Of a stretch of 46,112 nucleotides of DNA, positions 22,900 through 29,648 are shown piece by piece. The position numbers and the translations under genes were made by a program. The number at the start of each line of letters is the position of its first letter. Position 1 is the stretch's first letter. This DNA comes from a virus, in the IMG/VR virus record IMGVR_UViG_3300005530_000011, positions 1 to 46,112 of that record; one strand, given 5' to 3'. The notes under the pieces were generated by a model that saw only the letters and a program-made list of their open reading frames with translations, was not told the DNA's origin and did not search any database.

Positions 22900-23084
22900 T
22901 GCGGGAAGGTCTCCAGGTGGAAGACCTCGCCGAGCGCGGCCGTCTGCGTGCCGTAGCCGAAGATCTCGACGTCCATCGGCATCACCATGCTCCAGCGGGT
23001 CTCGCCGGTGCGCAGCATCGCCAACGGCGGAAGCGCCATCAGCGCCTCCACGGCGGCGTTCTCGCGCCGCTTGTCATCGCTCAT
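22896..23084 (-). CDS. Small protein, function unknown
   Basis: This 62-aa product starts at ATG 23084 (ATGA overlap); GTG 23090 is an alternative. It contains AAVEALMALPPLAMLRTGET and VEIFGYGTQTAALGEVFHLE. It is coupled to the genes on both sides. The function is unknown. Confidence 0.55.
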   Translation of the reverse strand: MSDDKRRENAAVEALMALPPLAMLRTGETRWSMVMPMDVEIFGYGTQTAALGEVFHLETFPQ

Positions 23085-23293
23085 CCCCACAGCGACGTCG
23101 ACCCCTCAGACGAGATCGCGTAGCGCTGCTGCTCGCCGTCACGAGTGACGATCGAGATCACGAGGAAGCCCTCGGGATAGGGGTTGTCGAGCGAGTCGCG
23201 GCGCGACAACTGGACGGACGTGACGAACCCGGGCGAGTCGATGTTGCGCACGAGCGCTTCGACCTCCTGCTCGTTGAGCGTCAGATAGTCCAT
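23081..23293 (-). CDS. Small protein with SAS, function unknown
   Basis: This 70-aa product starts at ATG 23293 behind GAAGGGAGAACAC. It has an acidic helix (YLTLNEQEVEALVRNIDS) and a beta-rich remainder (GFLVISIVTRDGEQQRYAIS). Two short hairpins precede the SAS. The function is unknown. Confidence 0.6.
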   Translation of the reverse strand: MDYLTLNEQEVEALVRNIDSPGFVTSVQLSRRDSLDNPYPEGFLVISIVTRDGEQQRYAISSEGSTSLWG

Positions 23294-23342
23294 GTGTTCT
23301 CCCTTCAGACGCTGATTTCGGCCCTCCATAGGCCATCGTCAG

Positions 23343-23402
23343 GACCCCGGCTAGGGGTCGATCAGCAGCGGCGCGAGCCGCGCTCTCAGATCGAGAGCGC
23401 GG
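23343..23402 (-). terminator. Hairpin pair at the end of the vWA-like gene
   Basis: CCGCGCTCTC and GAGAGCGCGG (23378-23402) form a perfect 10-bp stem with a 5-nt loop that spans the stop codon of the gene at 23386. A second stem, GACCCC/GGGGTC (23343-23359), follows downstream on the minus strand. No T-run is present, so partial termination or mRNA-end protection is a guess. Confidence 0.5.
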
Positions 23403-24180
23403 CCAGCTTGCCGTCCATCATCTCCCTGGGGAAGTGGCGAGCGTGCGCGTGGCACGCGACCGTCAGGACCCGCGCCTCCTCATCGAAGCGCAGATCCCAG
23501 CCGGGCGCGATCGACGCGCCCATCGAGCGGTGGCATCGCACGCCATGCTCGCGGCAGCACATCATCCGCGCCGTGAAGCCCAGCATCCGGTACCCGGCGG
23601 GGCTGAAGAGCGCCCCCCAGGACTTCAGCGAGGAGCGCTTGCCGAACCGCTTGACGCGGATCTCGGTGGAGACCTTGCGGCCCTCCATCGTGACGTCTGA
23701 GAAGACGTCGATCTGCAGGTCAAAGCTCTGACCCTGCAGACCGGCGATCAGCTCCGCGACCCACTGGCCATAGTCGGCCAGCACGGACGCCGGGACGTCG
23801 GCGAGGAAGTTGAACTGGAGCCGCAGCGTCACACCTGCCTGACGCTTGCGTTTGTCGCGCCTCAGATACGGGCGATCGTCGCCCTGCAGCATCAGCTCGA
23901 CGTCCAGATCGCCGTCGAAATCGTTCCGGCGGATCTTGGCGCGGTCGATGACCGGCCGTCCCGGCTTGACGTCCATGCCGGGAGCGATGAAGCCGTTGTC
24001 CACCCAGCCCGTCATGTCCGCGACGCGCGCCCCGTAGAACTCCGGACGCGTCCGCCAACCGGCGAGCTGAACGTCATACGGCTGCCCGACGAGCTTGCGC
24101 CCGTCGTGGCACAGTGCGCGCCACGTCTGAGCTACTTCGTCGTAGCCCATCGTGTGCGAGATCGCACCCTTGGTAGCCAT
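23386..24180 (-). CDS. Probable vWA-like partner of the AAA+ ATPase
   Basis: This 264-aa product starts at ATG 24180 behind a perfect SAS. The middle (GVTLRLQFNFLADVPASVLA, then YGQWVAELIAGLQG, then SFDLQIDVFSDV) follows the strand-helix-strand rhythm of a von Willebrand A domain, but the DxSxS metal site is not intact. Cys/His clusters follow (MMCCREHGVRCHRS, ACHAHARHF). It is directly downstream of a MoxR/CobS-type ATPase, and MoxR ATPases usually work with a vWA protein, which supports the pairing. The client could be a host enzyme, a virion complex or a defence system; nothing in the sequence decides this. Confidence 0.5.
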   Translation of the reverse strand: MATKGAISHTMGYDEVAQTWRALCHDGRKLVGQPYDVQLAGWRTRPEFYGARVADMTGWVDNGFIAPGMDVKPGRPVIDRAKIRRNDFDGDLDVELMLQGDDRPYLRRDKRKRQAGVTLRLQFNFLADVPASVLADYGQWVAELIAGLQGQSFDLQIDVFSDVTMEGRKVSTEIRVKRFGKRSSLKSWGALFSPAGYRMLGFTARMMCCREHGVRCHRSMGASIAPGWDLRFDEEARVLTVACHAHARHFPREMMDGKLAALSI

Positions 24181-24202
24181 GTGTTCTCCCTTCGTTGTGG
24201 CT

Positions 24203-24257
24203 AGGAGACGGCCGGGAATCGGACCCGGCTGGCGCGCCCCCGTAGGGGCGCGCCTCC
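24203..24257 (-). other. tRNA-like double hairpin between ATPase and vWA-like genes
   Basis: On the minus strand GGAGGCG and CGTCTCC can pair as a 7-bp acceptor-like stem. Between them lie a hairpin CGCCCC-TAC-GGGGGCG and a T-arm-like hairpin GCCGGGTCCGATTCCCGGC. There is no room for D and anticodon arms, and the loop has C where tRNAs have the second U. It may be a tRNA-like structure, a relic, or two adjoining hairpins. Confidence 0.35.
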
Positions 24258-24264
24258 CTGCGCC

Positions 24265-25392
24265 TCAGACGCTCGCGTTGGCGAGCGCTACAGCGTCCTC
24301 CACACGTTCGTCGTAGCGGATGTGCGCACGGCCCATCCGCAGGCGATCGAAGGTGGAGAAGTCGAACGGGTTACGGGCGTTGTACTGCCGATCGGCGCCC
24401 GTGCCGTCCGTGTTGCCCGCGAAGATCAGGATCGTCTCAGACGACTTCATGTAGGTCTCCTGATCGACCGGATTGTCAAGCCGCTCGTTCGCGAGCGGCC
24501 CGTTCATGACCAGCAGCATGTTCGGGTCTGCGGCGTCCGCCTCATCGAAGAGGTACACGCCGCCGTCCCGCCAAATCTTCAGCAGCTTGGTCGGCTTGAA
24601 GCCCTGAGCGTCCACGCGGCCGAGGAGCCACGAGACGGTTGCGCCTTCCGTCATCGGCGTGAAGCCGAAATCCACCCCGCGTAGCTCCGCGAGCTGTTCG
24701 GCCCAGTAGGACTTGCCCATGCCCGCCGGACCGTAGAGGTAGATCGCCACCCGGGCCCGCACGAGGCAGTCCAGATAGGCGTCCATCCCGCCGGGGTGGT
24801 CGGTCATGGGATCGTAGGCGCGGATGCCCGCCTGACGGCGGTCCGCGTCATCCCAGTGCATCGTCATCGCGTGCACGCATCCCTCAACTGAGATGCCCGC
24901 CGCGATCATCCGCATGCCGTCCTTGACGGGACGGTAGGAGATGTGGTCGATGTCACGGTCCGTCGCGAAGGCCCGCAACCGGCGGACCTCCGCGAGAAAG
25001 CGCGTCTGAGCCGCAGAAAGCCCGCCTGACGGCTTGGGAGCCGCCGGGGCAGGCTTCGGCTTGGGTGCCGCCACGGGCGCCGCAGACGGCGTTTCCGTGA
25101 CCGTGCCGCCCAGTGACTCGCAGATGTAGGCGTGAACCTCGTACGCGAAGCGCACGAGCCGCTGATCGGCGATGTCCGGTGCGACGTCGACCCAGACGCC
25201 ATCCCGCTTGGTGCGGAAGACGATCGGTCGCTCACCCATACGCGGACGCAGAGCGTCCGCGACCGCCTCGCACGAGGCGCAATCGCGGCGCGAATGCGGC
25301 GCATGGGTCAGACCCAGCGTCGCGAACATGTCGCGATAGGCGCCCTGCTTGTGCGTGACAGCCCAGGACTGAAAATCACCGCTCAGCGGCAT
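24265..25392 (-). CDS. MoxR/CobS-type AAA+ ATPase
   Basis: This 375-aa product starts at ATG 25392, fixed by the start sequence GGAAGGGAGAACGG and a hairpin just upstream. The N-terminal 120 residues carry a possible zinc pair (CASC with an upstream His) and an Ala/Pro linker. The AAA+ core has Walker A GPAGMGKS (near residue 230), Walker B GGVYLFDEADAAD (near 280), the sensor-1 segment ILIFAGNTDGTG and an arginine-rich FDRLRMGR. This matches the MoxR/CobS branch, which remodels protein complexes together with vWA partners. The next gene is such a candidate partner. Confidence 0.75.
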   Translation of the reverse strand: MPLSGDFQSWAVTHKQGAYRDMFATLGLTHAPHSRRDCASCEAVADALRPRMGERPIVFRTKRDGVWVDVAPDIADQRLVRFAYEVHAYICESLGGTVTETPSAAPVAAPKPKPAPAAPKPSGGLSAAQTRFLAEVRRLRAFATDRDIDHISYRPVKDGMRMIAAGISVEGCVHAMTMHWDDADRRQAGIRAYDPMTDHPGGMDAYLDCLVRARVAIYLYGPAGMGKSYWAEQLAELRGVDFGFTPMTEGATVSWLLGRVDAQGFKPTKLLKIWRDGGVYLFDEADAADPNMLLVMNGPLANERLDNPVDQETYMKSSETILIFAGNTDGTGADRQYNARNPFDFSTFDRLRMGRAHIRYDERVEDAVALANASV

Positions 25393-25410
25393 TTTCCGTT
25401 CTCCCTTCCA

Positions 25411-25429
25411 GCCGGGGAGCAACCCCGGC
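25411..25429 (-). repeat. Leader hairpin of the AAA+ ATPase gene
   Basis: GCCGGGG and CCCCGGC pair around a 5-nt loop, a few bases upstream of the start-associated sequence. The stem is identical to the one before the integrase SAS (14769-14790), with a different loop. Confidence 0.6.
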
Positions 25430-25504
25430 CGTCGTGTGATCCTGCGCGAAACCGAGCAGGCGGCACGGCTCCCTGAGCGGGTAGCCGTCCCGTCCGACCG
25501 AATC

Positions 25505-25678
25505 TCAGATGTACGGATCGAAGCTCACGGCGTCCGACGTCCACCCTTCGGGTGCGTCGCATTCGTCGTCGCGCTTCAGATCGCGAGCGGCAGCCCGCGT
25601 CATCGCCCGATCGAAGGCCGCGAACAGGTCCGCGTGATCGGGGCTGGTCACCGCGTATTCGACGCCGTGAACGTGCAT
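25505..25678 (-). CDS. 57-aa protein with SAS, first gene of minus operon
   Basis: ATG 25678 is preceded by CGAAGGGAGAACACC. The product (MHVHGVEYAVTSPDHADLFA, then AFDRAMTRAAARDLKRDDE) is helical and charged with no recognised domain. It is the most upstream gene of the block that runs to 17847. Hairpins TCGCCGG/CCGGCGA and GCGCC/GGCGC lie upstream of its start sequence. Confidence 0.55.
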   Translation of the reverse strand: MHVHGVEYAVTSPDHADLFAAFDRAMTRAAARDLKRDDECDAPEGWTSDAVSFDPYI

Positions 25679-25694
25679 GGTGTTCTCCCTTCGT

Positions 25695-26286
25695 TGGTCT
25701 CGCCGGAGCTACCGGCGACGCGCCTACGGCGCAGTGGACGGGGGAGCATCGAAACTCGCCCTAGCGAGCCGCCCAGTCCGATCGGGCGCCGAAGCGCAGG
25801 TGATCGGGTGCGGCTCTCGCCCCGGAACTCAGTCGATCGACACGAGAAGCGGGAGAAGTGCCCTCGTGGATCTCGCAACGGTCGGCGTTGGGTCCCGACT
25901 CGCTCACGTAGTGAGGTGACCGTGGAGCTGCCCTCCACAGTGCTGCCATGACTAGGCCCGGTGCGTCACGACGGCTATACCGCCTTTCTGGTGCCACGAC
26001 AGGGGATTCATGCTGCCCTGCCTAGGCGACGCCCTGCATCCGGGGTCACGCTGCGCGGCGTCGATCGCCGCTATGTCAGCTCCGCTTCCCGCACCTTGCA
26101 GAGAGGCGGGGGAGCCGCTTCGGACCGATGTGGCGCTGCTCGTGCTGAGTCTGAGGCGCTGCGGTCCGGCTTGCCCATTCAGTAGAGCACGGGCACCGGG
26201 AACTCACAACCCCTTCCGGAAGAAATGGCGCACAAACACTCGGTCTGAGGTGTCTGAGATCGGCGGTCCCTACGGGAGGGAGGCGG
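25695..26286. other. Gene-free interval between divergent blocks
   Basis: About 590 bp separate the first minus-operon gene and the + gene at 26287. No frame in it reads like a protein. It contains short hairpins (25700-25732; CTCGCCCTAGCGAG near 25755) and a weak minus-strand promoter candidate (TATAGC near 25974). It probably holds the promoters of both blocks; a replication origin or packaging site cannot be excluded. Confidence 0.5.
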
Positions 26287-26715
26287 ATGAGCGAGACGAA
26301 CGGGAGACGACGGGGGGCGCCGCATCCGGACGGTCTGAGGCGTCAGGCACTGCGGCTACGGCTGGAGTCGGGCCTGACGGGGCGAGAGATCGCCGATGTG
26401 CTCAGCGCGGAGCACGGAACGAGGATCGGCGCGAGCACGGTTGCGGGATGGCTGGCGGCCGATGCACGGCGCCACACACCGGACCGCTCAGACCTGGCCG
26501 GAGAGATCGGCACGCAGGCCGCGATGCTCCTAGAGATCACAGGGTCTGAGATCCGGCGCTTGCGGCAACGGAAGGGTGCACAGGATGTCGACCGCATCGA
26601 GCGCCTAGCCCGCTCCCTCAAAGTGCTGGAAGGCTTGAAGGCCGCAGCCGCACCAGGAGACACGAGCAAGGCGAAGAGAGCACGGACCCTAGAGGCGTTG
26701 AGCGCCGAAGGATGA
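26287..26715 (+). CDS. Candidate small terminase subunit (HTH protein)
   Basis: This 142-aa product has a strong ribosome site (GGGAGGGAGG, 4 nt before the ATG). Residues 22-60 form a helix-turn-helix (LRLESGLTGREIADVLSAEH, then IGASTVAGWLAAD), and the C-terminal half is an oligomerising helix (VDRIERLARSLKVLEGLKAA). Size and layout fit small terminases, which recognise the packaging site. It is separated from TerL by the 27-29.6 kb minus operon, which would then be an insertion. It could instead be a regulator. Confidence 0.5.
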   Translation: MSETNGRRRGAPHPDGLRRQALRLRLESGLTGREIADVLSAEHGTRIGASTVAGWLAADARRHTPDRSDLAGEIGTQAAMLLEITGSEIRRLRQRKGAQDVDRIERLARSLKVLEGLKAAAAPGDTSKAKRARTLEALSAEG

Positions 26716-27007
26716 GCGAACGTCTGAGCTGAGGGAAGCGTTCTCACCGCCGAACGTAGTTCGCTGGTTACGTGCGTGGATCGCTCAGATCAACGACTTT
26801 TGGCTCTACAGCGCCGTTCCCCCGCCTTCCGTGTGCGGTCTGACGGCCGTTCGGACCCCGCCCACCCCCTTACGCCGCGCGTGAGGACCCGCCGCCGGAG
26901 CCATATATGGGGTCCCCCTCACGCACCCTCGTGGCGGACATAAAGTCCCTGCAAACCCACGGGCTGGAGGCGGCTGTATCGCTGTATGGCATGCAGCGAT
27001 ACGAGCT
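26716..27007. other. Intergenic region with two large palindromes
   Basis: A stem GCGTGAGG/CCTCACGC with an extension ACCC/GGGT lies at about 26876-26930. A 27-bp near-perfect palindrome lies at 26976-27002, with arms GTATCGCTG and CAGCGATAC and a centre around TATGGCATG. AT-rich patches (CATATATGG near 26902, ACATAAAG near 26939) stand out in this GC-rich genome. It may end the minus operon, or be a regulator or packaging site next to the candidate small terminase. Confidence 0.5.
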
Positions 27008-27211
27008 TCACTGCGGTTCGACTCCCCCTCGCGCACCGAAGCAAGCGGGGCACAGGTGCTCCTGCCAGTGGCGTAGTTGCAGCTCGCGCTCGCCGATCCG
27101 GCGCATCGCCGTTTGGAACTTGCAGGCGCACAGGTCGGCGCTCCACTTGACGATCGCCTCGTGCACCAGGCCGTCCTTTCCGAGGACGTGGATCACGGGC
27201 TCAATCGACAC
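27008..27211 (-). CDS. Small Cys-containing protein, end of second minus operon
   Basis: This 67-aa product starts with GTG 27211, overlapping the previous gene by 11 nt. Cys in LCACKF and LCPACFGARGG plus a His could bind metal. No family was recognised. The palindrome at 26976-27002 follows the stop by 6 nt. Confidence 0.5.
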   Translation of the reverse strand: MSIEPVIHVLGKDGLVHEAIVKWSADLCACKFQTAMRRIGERELQLRHWQEHLCPACFGARGGVEPQ

Positions 27212-27746
27212 GGCGCGCGTCCTCGATCACGGTGGGGATGGTGGAGGCGCGGCGCCCTTCGAGCGTCGGCCGGTGGTGGTTGCGCATCAACGCCTGCGCC
27301 TTCGGGTCTGACAGCAGGATCTCCAGCGCCTCCTTGGTCCACTGCTCCCAGTTGTCGGGGGTCCCGGCGATCTCGAACGCGCGCCGCAGGAACTCCATCC
27401 CCTCAGCGACGCTCAGACGGCGCGACGGGACGCAGCCGTACGGGCACGGCATGTCCTCCGTGAGCCCCCACAGGCGGCAGATCATCGGCCGGATCGCGTA
27501 CACCGAGCAGCGCTGCTCGCGCATCATCGAGCACTCGTGGCAGCTCTCCAGGCCGCTCGCGCGCTGATAGATGTGGCGCTCCACCTTCAGCTCGAACCCG
27601 GCCTCGCGTTCCATCCGCTGGCGCTCGAACGGCGCTGCCGGGATCGGCCCGCACGAGTCGTAGCAGAGCCGCTGGCAGTCGATCTGAGGCAGCTCCGCGT
27701 ACAGCGCGTCCAGGCGCGCCGCGAGCCGTCGCGGGTTGGGGGCCAT
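27201..27746 (-). CDS. YkgJ-like cysteine-cluster protein
   Basis: This 181-aa product has the Cys pattern of the YkgJ zinc/iron-chelating family: CQRLCYDSCGPIP near the N-terminus, CHECSMM and CSVYAIRPMICRLWG in the middle, then PCPYGC. These clusters bind metal in bacterial proteins of unknown or Fe-S-related function. In a phage it is probably a host-derived moron gene. It overlaps the neighbouring gene start by one base. Confidence 0.75.
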   Translation of the reverse strand: MAPNPRRLAARLDALYAELPQIDCQRLCYDSCGPIPAAPFERQRMEREAGFELKVERHIYQRASGLESCHECSMMREQRCSVYAIRPMICRLWGLTEDMPCPYGCVPSRRLSVAEGMEFLRRAFEIAGTPDNWEQWTKEALEILLSDPKAQALMRNHHRPTLEGRRASTIPTVIEDARRVD

Positions 27747-28051
27747 CAGCCGCGCCTGACGGGGATCGCGCGGACGTCGATCCCGAGCTGCGTCGCGGTC
27801 GCCTGCAGGTGCACGAGCTGCGTCTCGAAGGCCGCCATCACGTACTCCTCCTCGGAGGGGTTTCCGGCGAGGTGCATGATCGTCGCGGCGCGCGAGCCGA
27901 CCGAGATCGACAACACCACGTCGTAGTCGTCTGAGCCGACGCCGTGCCCGGCCAGCAGCTCCCGGATCGCGGTCAGCGCCGCGTCACCGGCGAGCTGCAG
28001 CGGGTCCTCCGGGTTGGGCTCGTCGGAGAAGTCGTCGGGGATCAGCGTCAT
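27746..28051 (-). CDS. Small protein, function unknown
   Basis: This 101-aa product starts at ATG 28051 (ATGA overlap with the previous stop). It contains DAALTAIRELLAGHGVGSDD then YDVVLSISVGSRAATIMHLA, an alternating helix-strand fold. No family was recognised. Confidence 0.6.
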   Translation of the reverse strand: MTLIPDDFSDEPNPEDPLQLAGDAALTAIRELLAGHGVGSDDYDVVLSISVGSRAATIMHLAGNPSEEEYVMAAFETQLVHLQATATQLGIDVRAIPVRRG

Positions 28052-28302
28052 CGGTGCTCCCGGTGCTCGTAGACGACGATCGGCCCCGTCGTGCGCCGGG
28101 GGCTGAACGCGTAGGTCACCTGCTCGGGCCATTCGTCGTTGAAGTCGGCGCCGACGAGAAACCACGGCCGCCCGTCCATCTCGATGACCCCCTGCATCGG
28201 CGCGTCGATCGGCGCGAGCCGCAGCACGAGCGGCAGCGTCGGCGCGATCAGATGAAACTCGCCCCCGTCGAGGGCGCCGCCGTCGAGATGCACGAGCGTC
28301 AT
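28048..28302 (-). CDS. Small beta-rich protein, function unknown
   Basis: This 84-aa product (MTLVHLDGGALDGGEFHLIA at the N-terminus, FSPRRTTGPIVVYEHREHR at the end) looks like a small beta barrel. It is coupled to both neighbours by 4-nt overlaps. The function is unknown. Confidence 0.6.
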   Translation of the reverse strand: MTLVHLDGGALDGGEFHLIAPTLPLVLRLAPIDAPMQGVIEMDGRPWFLVGADFNDEWPEQVTYAFSPRRTTGPIVVYEHREHR

Positions 28303-28508
28303 CGCTGCTCCTCGATGAGACCGTTGGCGAACTCGATCCGCACCCAGACGCGCCCGTGCTCGACCGCCAGGCCGGGGATCGTCACGACGGTGTAGGGGTC
28401 GATGCCTTCGATGGTGTGCACCTCCTCGTCGTCTGAGACGCGGAAGAAGCGCATCGTCAGCGGGAAGTGATCGGCGGGCAGGTCGTGGAACGCGAACGGC
28501 TTACTCAT
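28299..28508 (-). CDS. Small beta-rich protein, function unknown
   Basis: This 69-aa product (MSKPFAFHDLPADHFPLTMR, then beta strands VWVRIEFANGLIEEQR) overlaps the previous gene by 8 nt and the next by 4 nt. No domain was recognised. Confidence 0.6.
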   Translation of the reverse strand: MSKPFAFHDLPADHFPLTMRFFRVSDDEEVHTIEGIDPYTVVTIPGLAVEHGRVWVRIEFANGLIEEQR

Positions 28509-28674
28509 CGTCAGCCCAGGCGATCAGGTCGATCCGGACGTGCGTGCCGGGCGGCACCTCGTTCAGACGCACGCGGATGCGCCCCAGCAGCTCGTCGACC
28601 GGCACGTAGCTGACCGTCGTCGCCAGCTCGTCGGTGTCGGGGCCGCGCGCCTCGTAGAACCCCGTGAACTTCAC
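28501..28674 (-). CDS. 57-aa protein, function unknown
   Basis: GTG 28674 overlaps the previous stop as GTGA, and the TAA lies inside the start of the next gene. The product (MKFTGFYEARGPDTDELATT, then RIRVRLNEVPPGTHVRIDLI) is beta-rich. It fills what would otherwise be the only gap in this operon, which supports it. Confidence 0.6.
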   Translation of the reverse strand: MKFTGFYEARGPDTDELATTVSYVPVDELLGRIRVRLNEVPPGTHVRIDLIAWADDE

Positions 28675-29000
28675 TCGTCACCCTCCATCGCCAGGTAGTA
28701 GACGGCCTTCTCGTGCGCGTGCCGCATCTCGCGGAAGGCGGCGCGGCGCCCGTAGATCGTGCGCAGCACGGTGCCGTGCGCGAAGCCGACGAACCAGACG
28801 CCCAGGACGGTCGCGATCAGCAGCAGCGTCCCCGGCCGGTTGAGGATCGAGTACAGGGAGATCCCGAGCGGGATCAGGCCCATCGTCAGCACGACGACGT
28901 CTGAGCGCCGCTGGCCGCGCTCGCAGCGCTCCAGCTCCGGCCAGACCCGCTCGAACTCCAGCATCGCGGCGCGGACCTGCTCAGGCAGCTCGGCGCTCAT
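28671..29000 (-). CDS. Two-helix membrane protein
   Basis: This 109-aa product has a charged N-terminal helix, then transmembrane segments at about residues 35-53 (VVVLTMGLIPLGISLYSIL) and 58-77 (GTLLLIATVLGVWFVGFAHG), then a basic C-terminal helix. Both ends would face the same side. It could be a lysogenic-conversion or exclusion protein, inferred only from topology. Confidence 0.65.
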   Translation of the reverse strand: MSAELPEQVRAAMLEFERVWPELERCERGQRRSDVVVLTMGLIPLGISLYSILNRPGTLLLIATVLGVWFVGFAHGTVLRTIYGRRAAFREMRHAHEKAVYYLAMEGDE

Positions 29001-29160
29001 GGATCTCAGCGATCATCTGGCGGATCAGCGCGTCGTTGAGCGAGCGCGCCGTCTGACCGTCCTTCTTCCAGTTCGGGCACACGCGCTTGCCGACCGGCGC
29101 CACCTCACGCCAGCCCCGTTCCTCCAGTGCTTCCCGGAGCACGTCCACGAGCGGCTTCAT
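28981..29160 (-). CDS. 59-aa protein, function unknown
   Basis: ATG 29160 overlaps the previous stop as ATGA; the stop lies 20 nt inside the next gene. The product (MKPLVDVLREALEERGWREV, then KDGQTARSLNDALIRQMIAE) is helical and may bind nucleic acid. No family was recognised. Confidence 0.55.
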   Translation of the reverse strand: MKPLVDVLREALEERGWREVAPVGKRVCPNWKKDGQTARSLNDALIRQMIAEIHERRAA

Positions 29161-29399
29161 GGTAGGGACGCCCCGACCGCGATCCCCTGCAGCCAGCCGG
29201 TCGCGTAGATCAAGGCCCGGTTGTCCTCCTGCTCGATCCGTTCGATGTACGAGGCGGCGTTGGTGAAGGCGTAGAGCACGAGCGGGTCGGGCTCGAACCC
29301 CACCTCGCGCAGGAATCCCCAGCCGACCGGGTGCGCGGCCTTGGCGTCTTCGACGGTGCGGATCGCCGCATTCATCTGAGCGTCGGTGTAGGTGTCCAT
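29157..29399 (-). CDS. Small protein, function unknown
   Basis: This 80-aa product is called from ATG 29399, which shares TGATG with the previous stop; the longer frame is a shadow. It contains NAAIRTVEDAKAAHPVGWGF and YAFTNAASYIERIEQEDNRA. The function is unknown. Confidence 0.6.
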   Translation of the reverse strand: MDTYTDAQMNAAIRTVEDAKAAHPVGWGFLREVGFEPDPLVLYAFTNAASYIERIEQEDNRALIYATGWLQGIAVGASLP

Positions 29400-29620
29400 C
29401 AGATCTCGAATCCCCTGCGTCGCAGCTCCTCGCGCGTCTCGAAGGCGGTCTGGCGCATCGCGCCGTGCCACTCGGCGTGCAGCTCCATCAGGTCCATGTA
29501 GGTCTCGTCCAGCTCCGGCACGAGCGCCGCGCCGCAGCTCTGGCAGACGAGCGGGCCGACGATCCGGCCCGCCTCGTCGTACTGAATCCCGAACTGGACG
29601 GGGTCCCCTCGCCGTTCCAT
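29399..29620 (-). CDS. Small protein with Cys pair, first gene of second minus operon
   Basis: This 73-aa product is called from ATG 29620 because TACGTT lies 6 nt upstream, placing the transcript start at the ATG. It has one CxxC (VCQSCGAALVPELDETYMDL) and a helical C-terminus (HGAMRQTAFETREELRRRGF). It is probably the leaderless first gene of the operon running to 27008. No family was recognised. Confidence 0.6.
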   Translation of the reverse strand: MERRGDPVQFGIQYDEAGRIVGPLVCQSCGAALVPELDETYMDLMELHAEWHGAMRQTAFETREELRRRGFEI

Positions 29621-29648
29621 GCCCGAAACGTACAGGTGATGCCCGATG
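29618..29648. promoter_or_regulatory. Leaderless divergent promoter element, second copy
   Basis: On the minus strand TCGGGCATC (29646-29638), then GTAC and TACGTT, then TCGGGCATG ending in the start codon at 29620. The repeat period is 20 bp, as at 8192-8220. The + strand gene at 29646 starts at the other edge, so only 25 bp separate two divergent start codons. One bound protein could control both directions. Confidence 0.6.

Noticed and set aside
26010-26549. + strand frame upstream of and overlapping the gene at 26287
   Set aside because: No ribosome site; composition unlike a protein, and the gene at 26287 is well supported in another frame.
27012-27040. GGTTCGACTCC, a tRNA T-loop-like sequence on the + strand
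   Set aside because: The T-stem has two mismatches and no matching acceptor, D or anticodon arms were found; it lies inside the end of a minus-strand gene.
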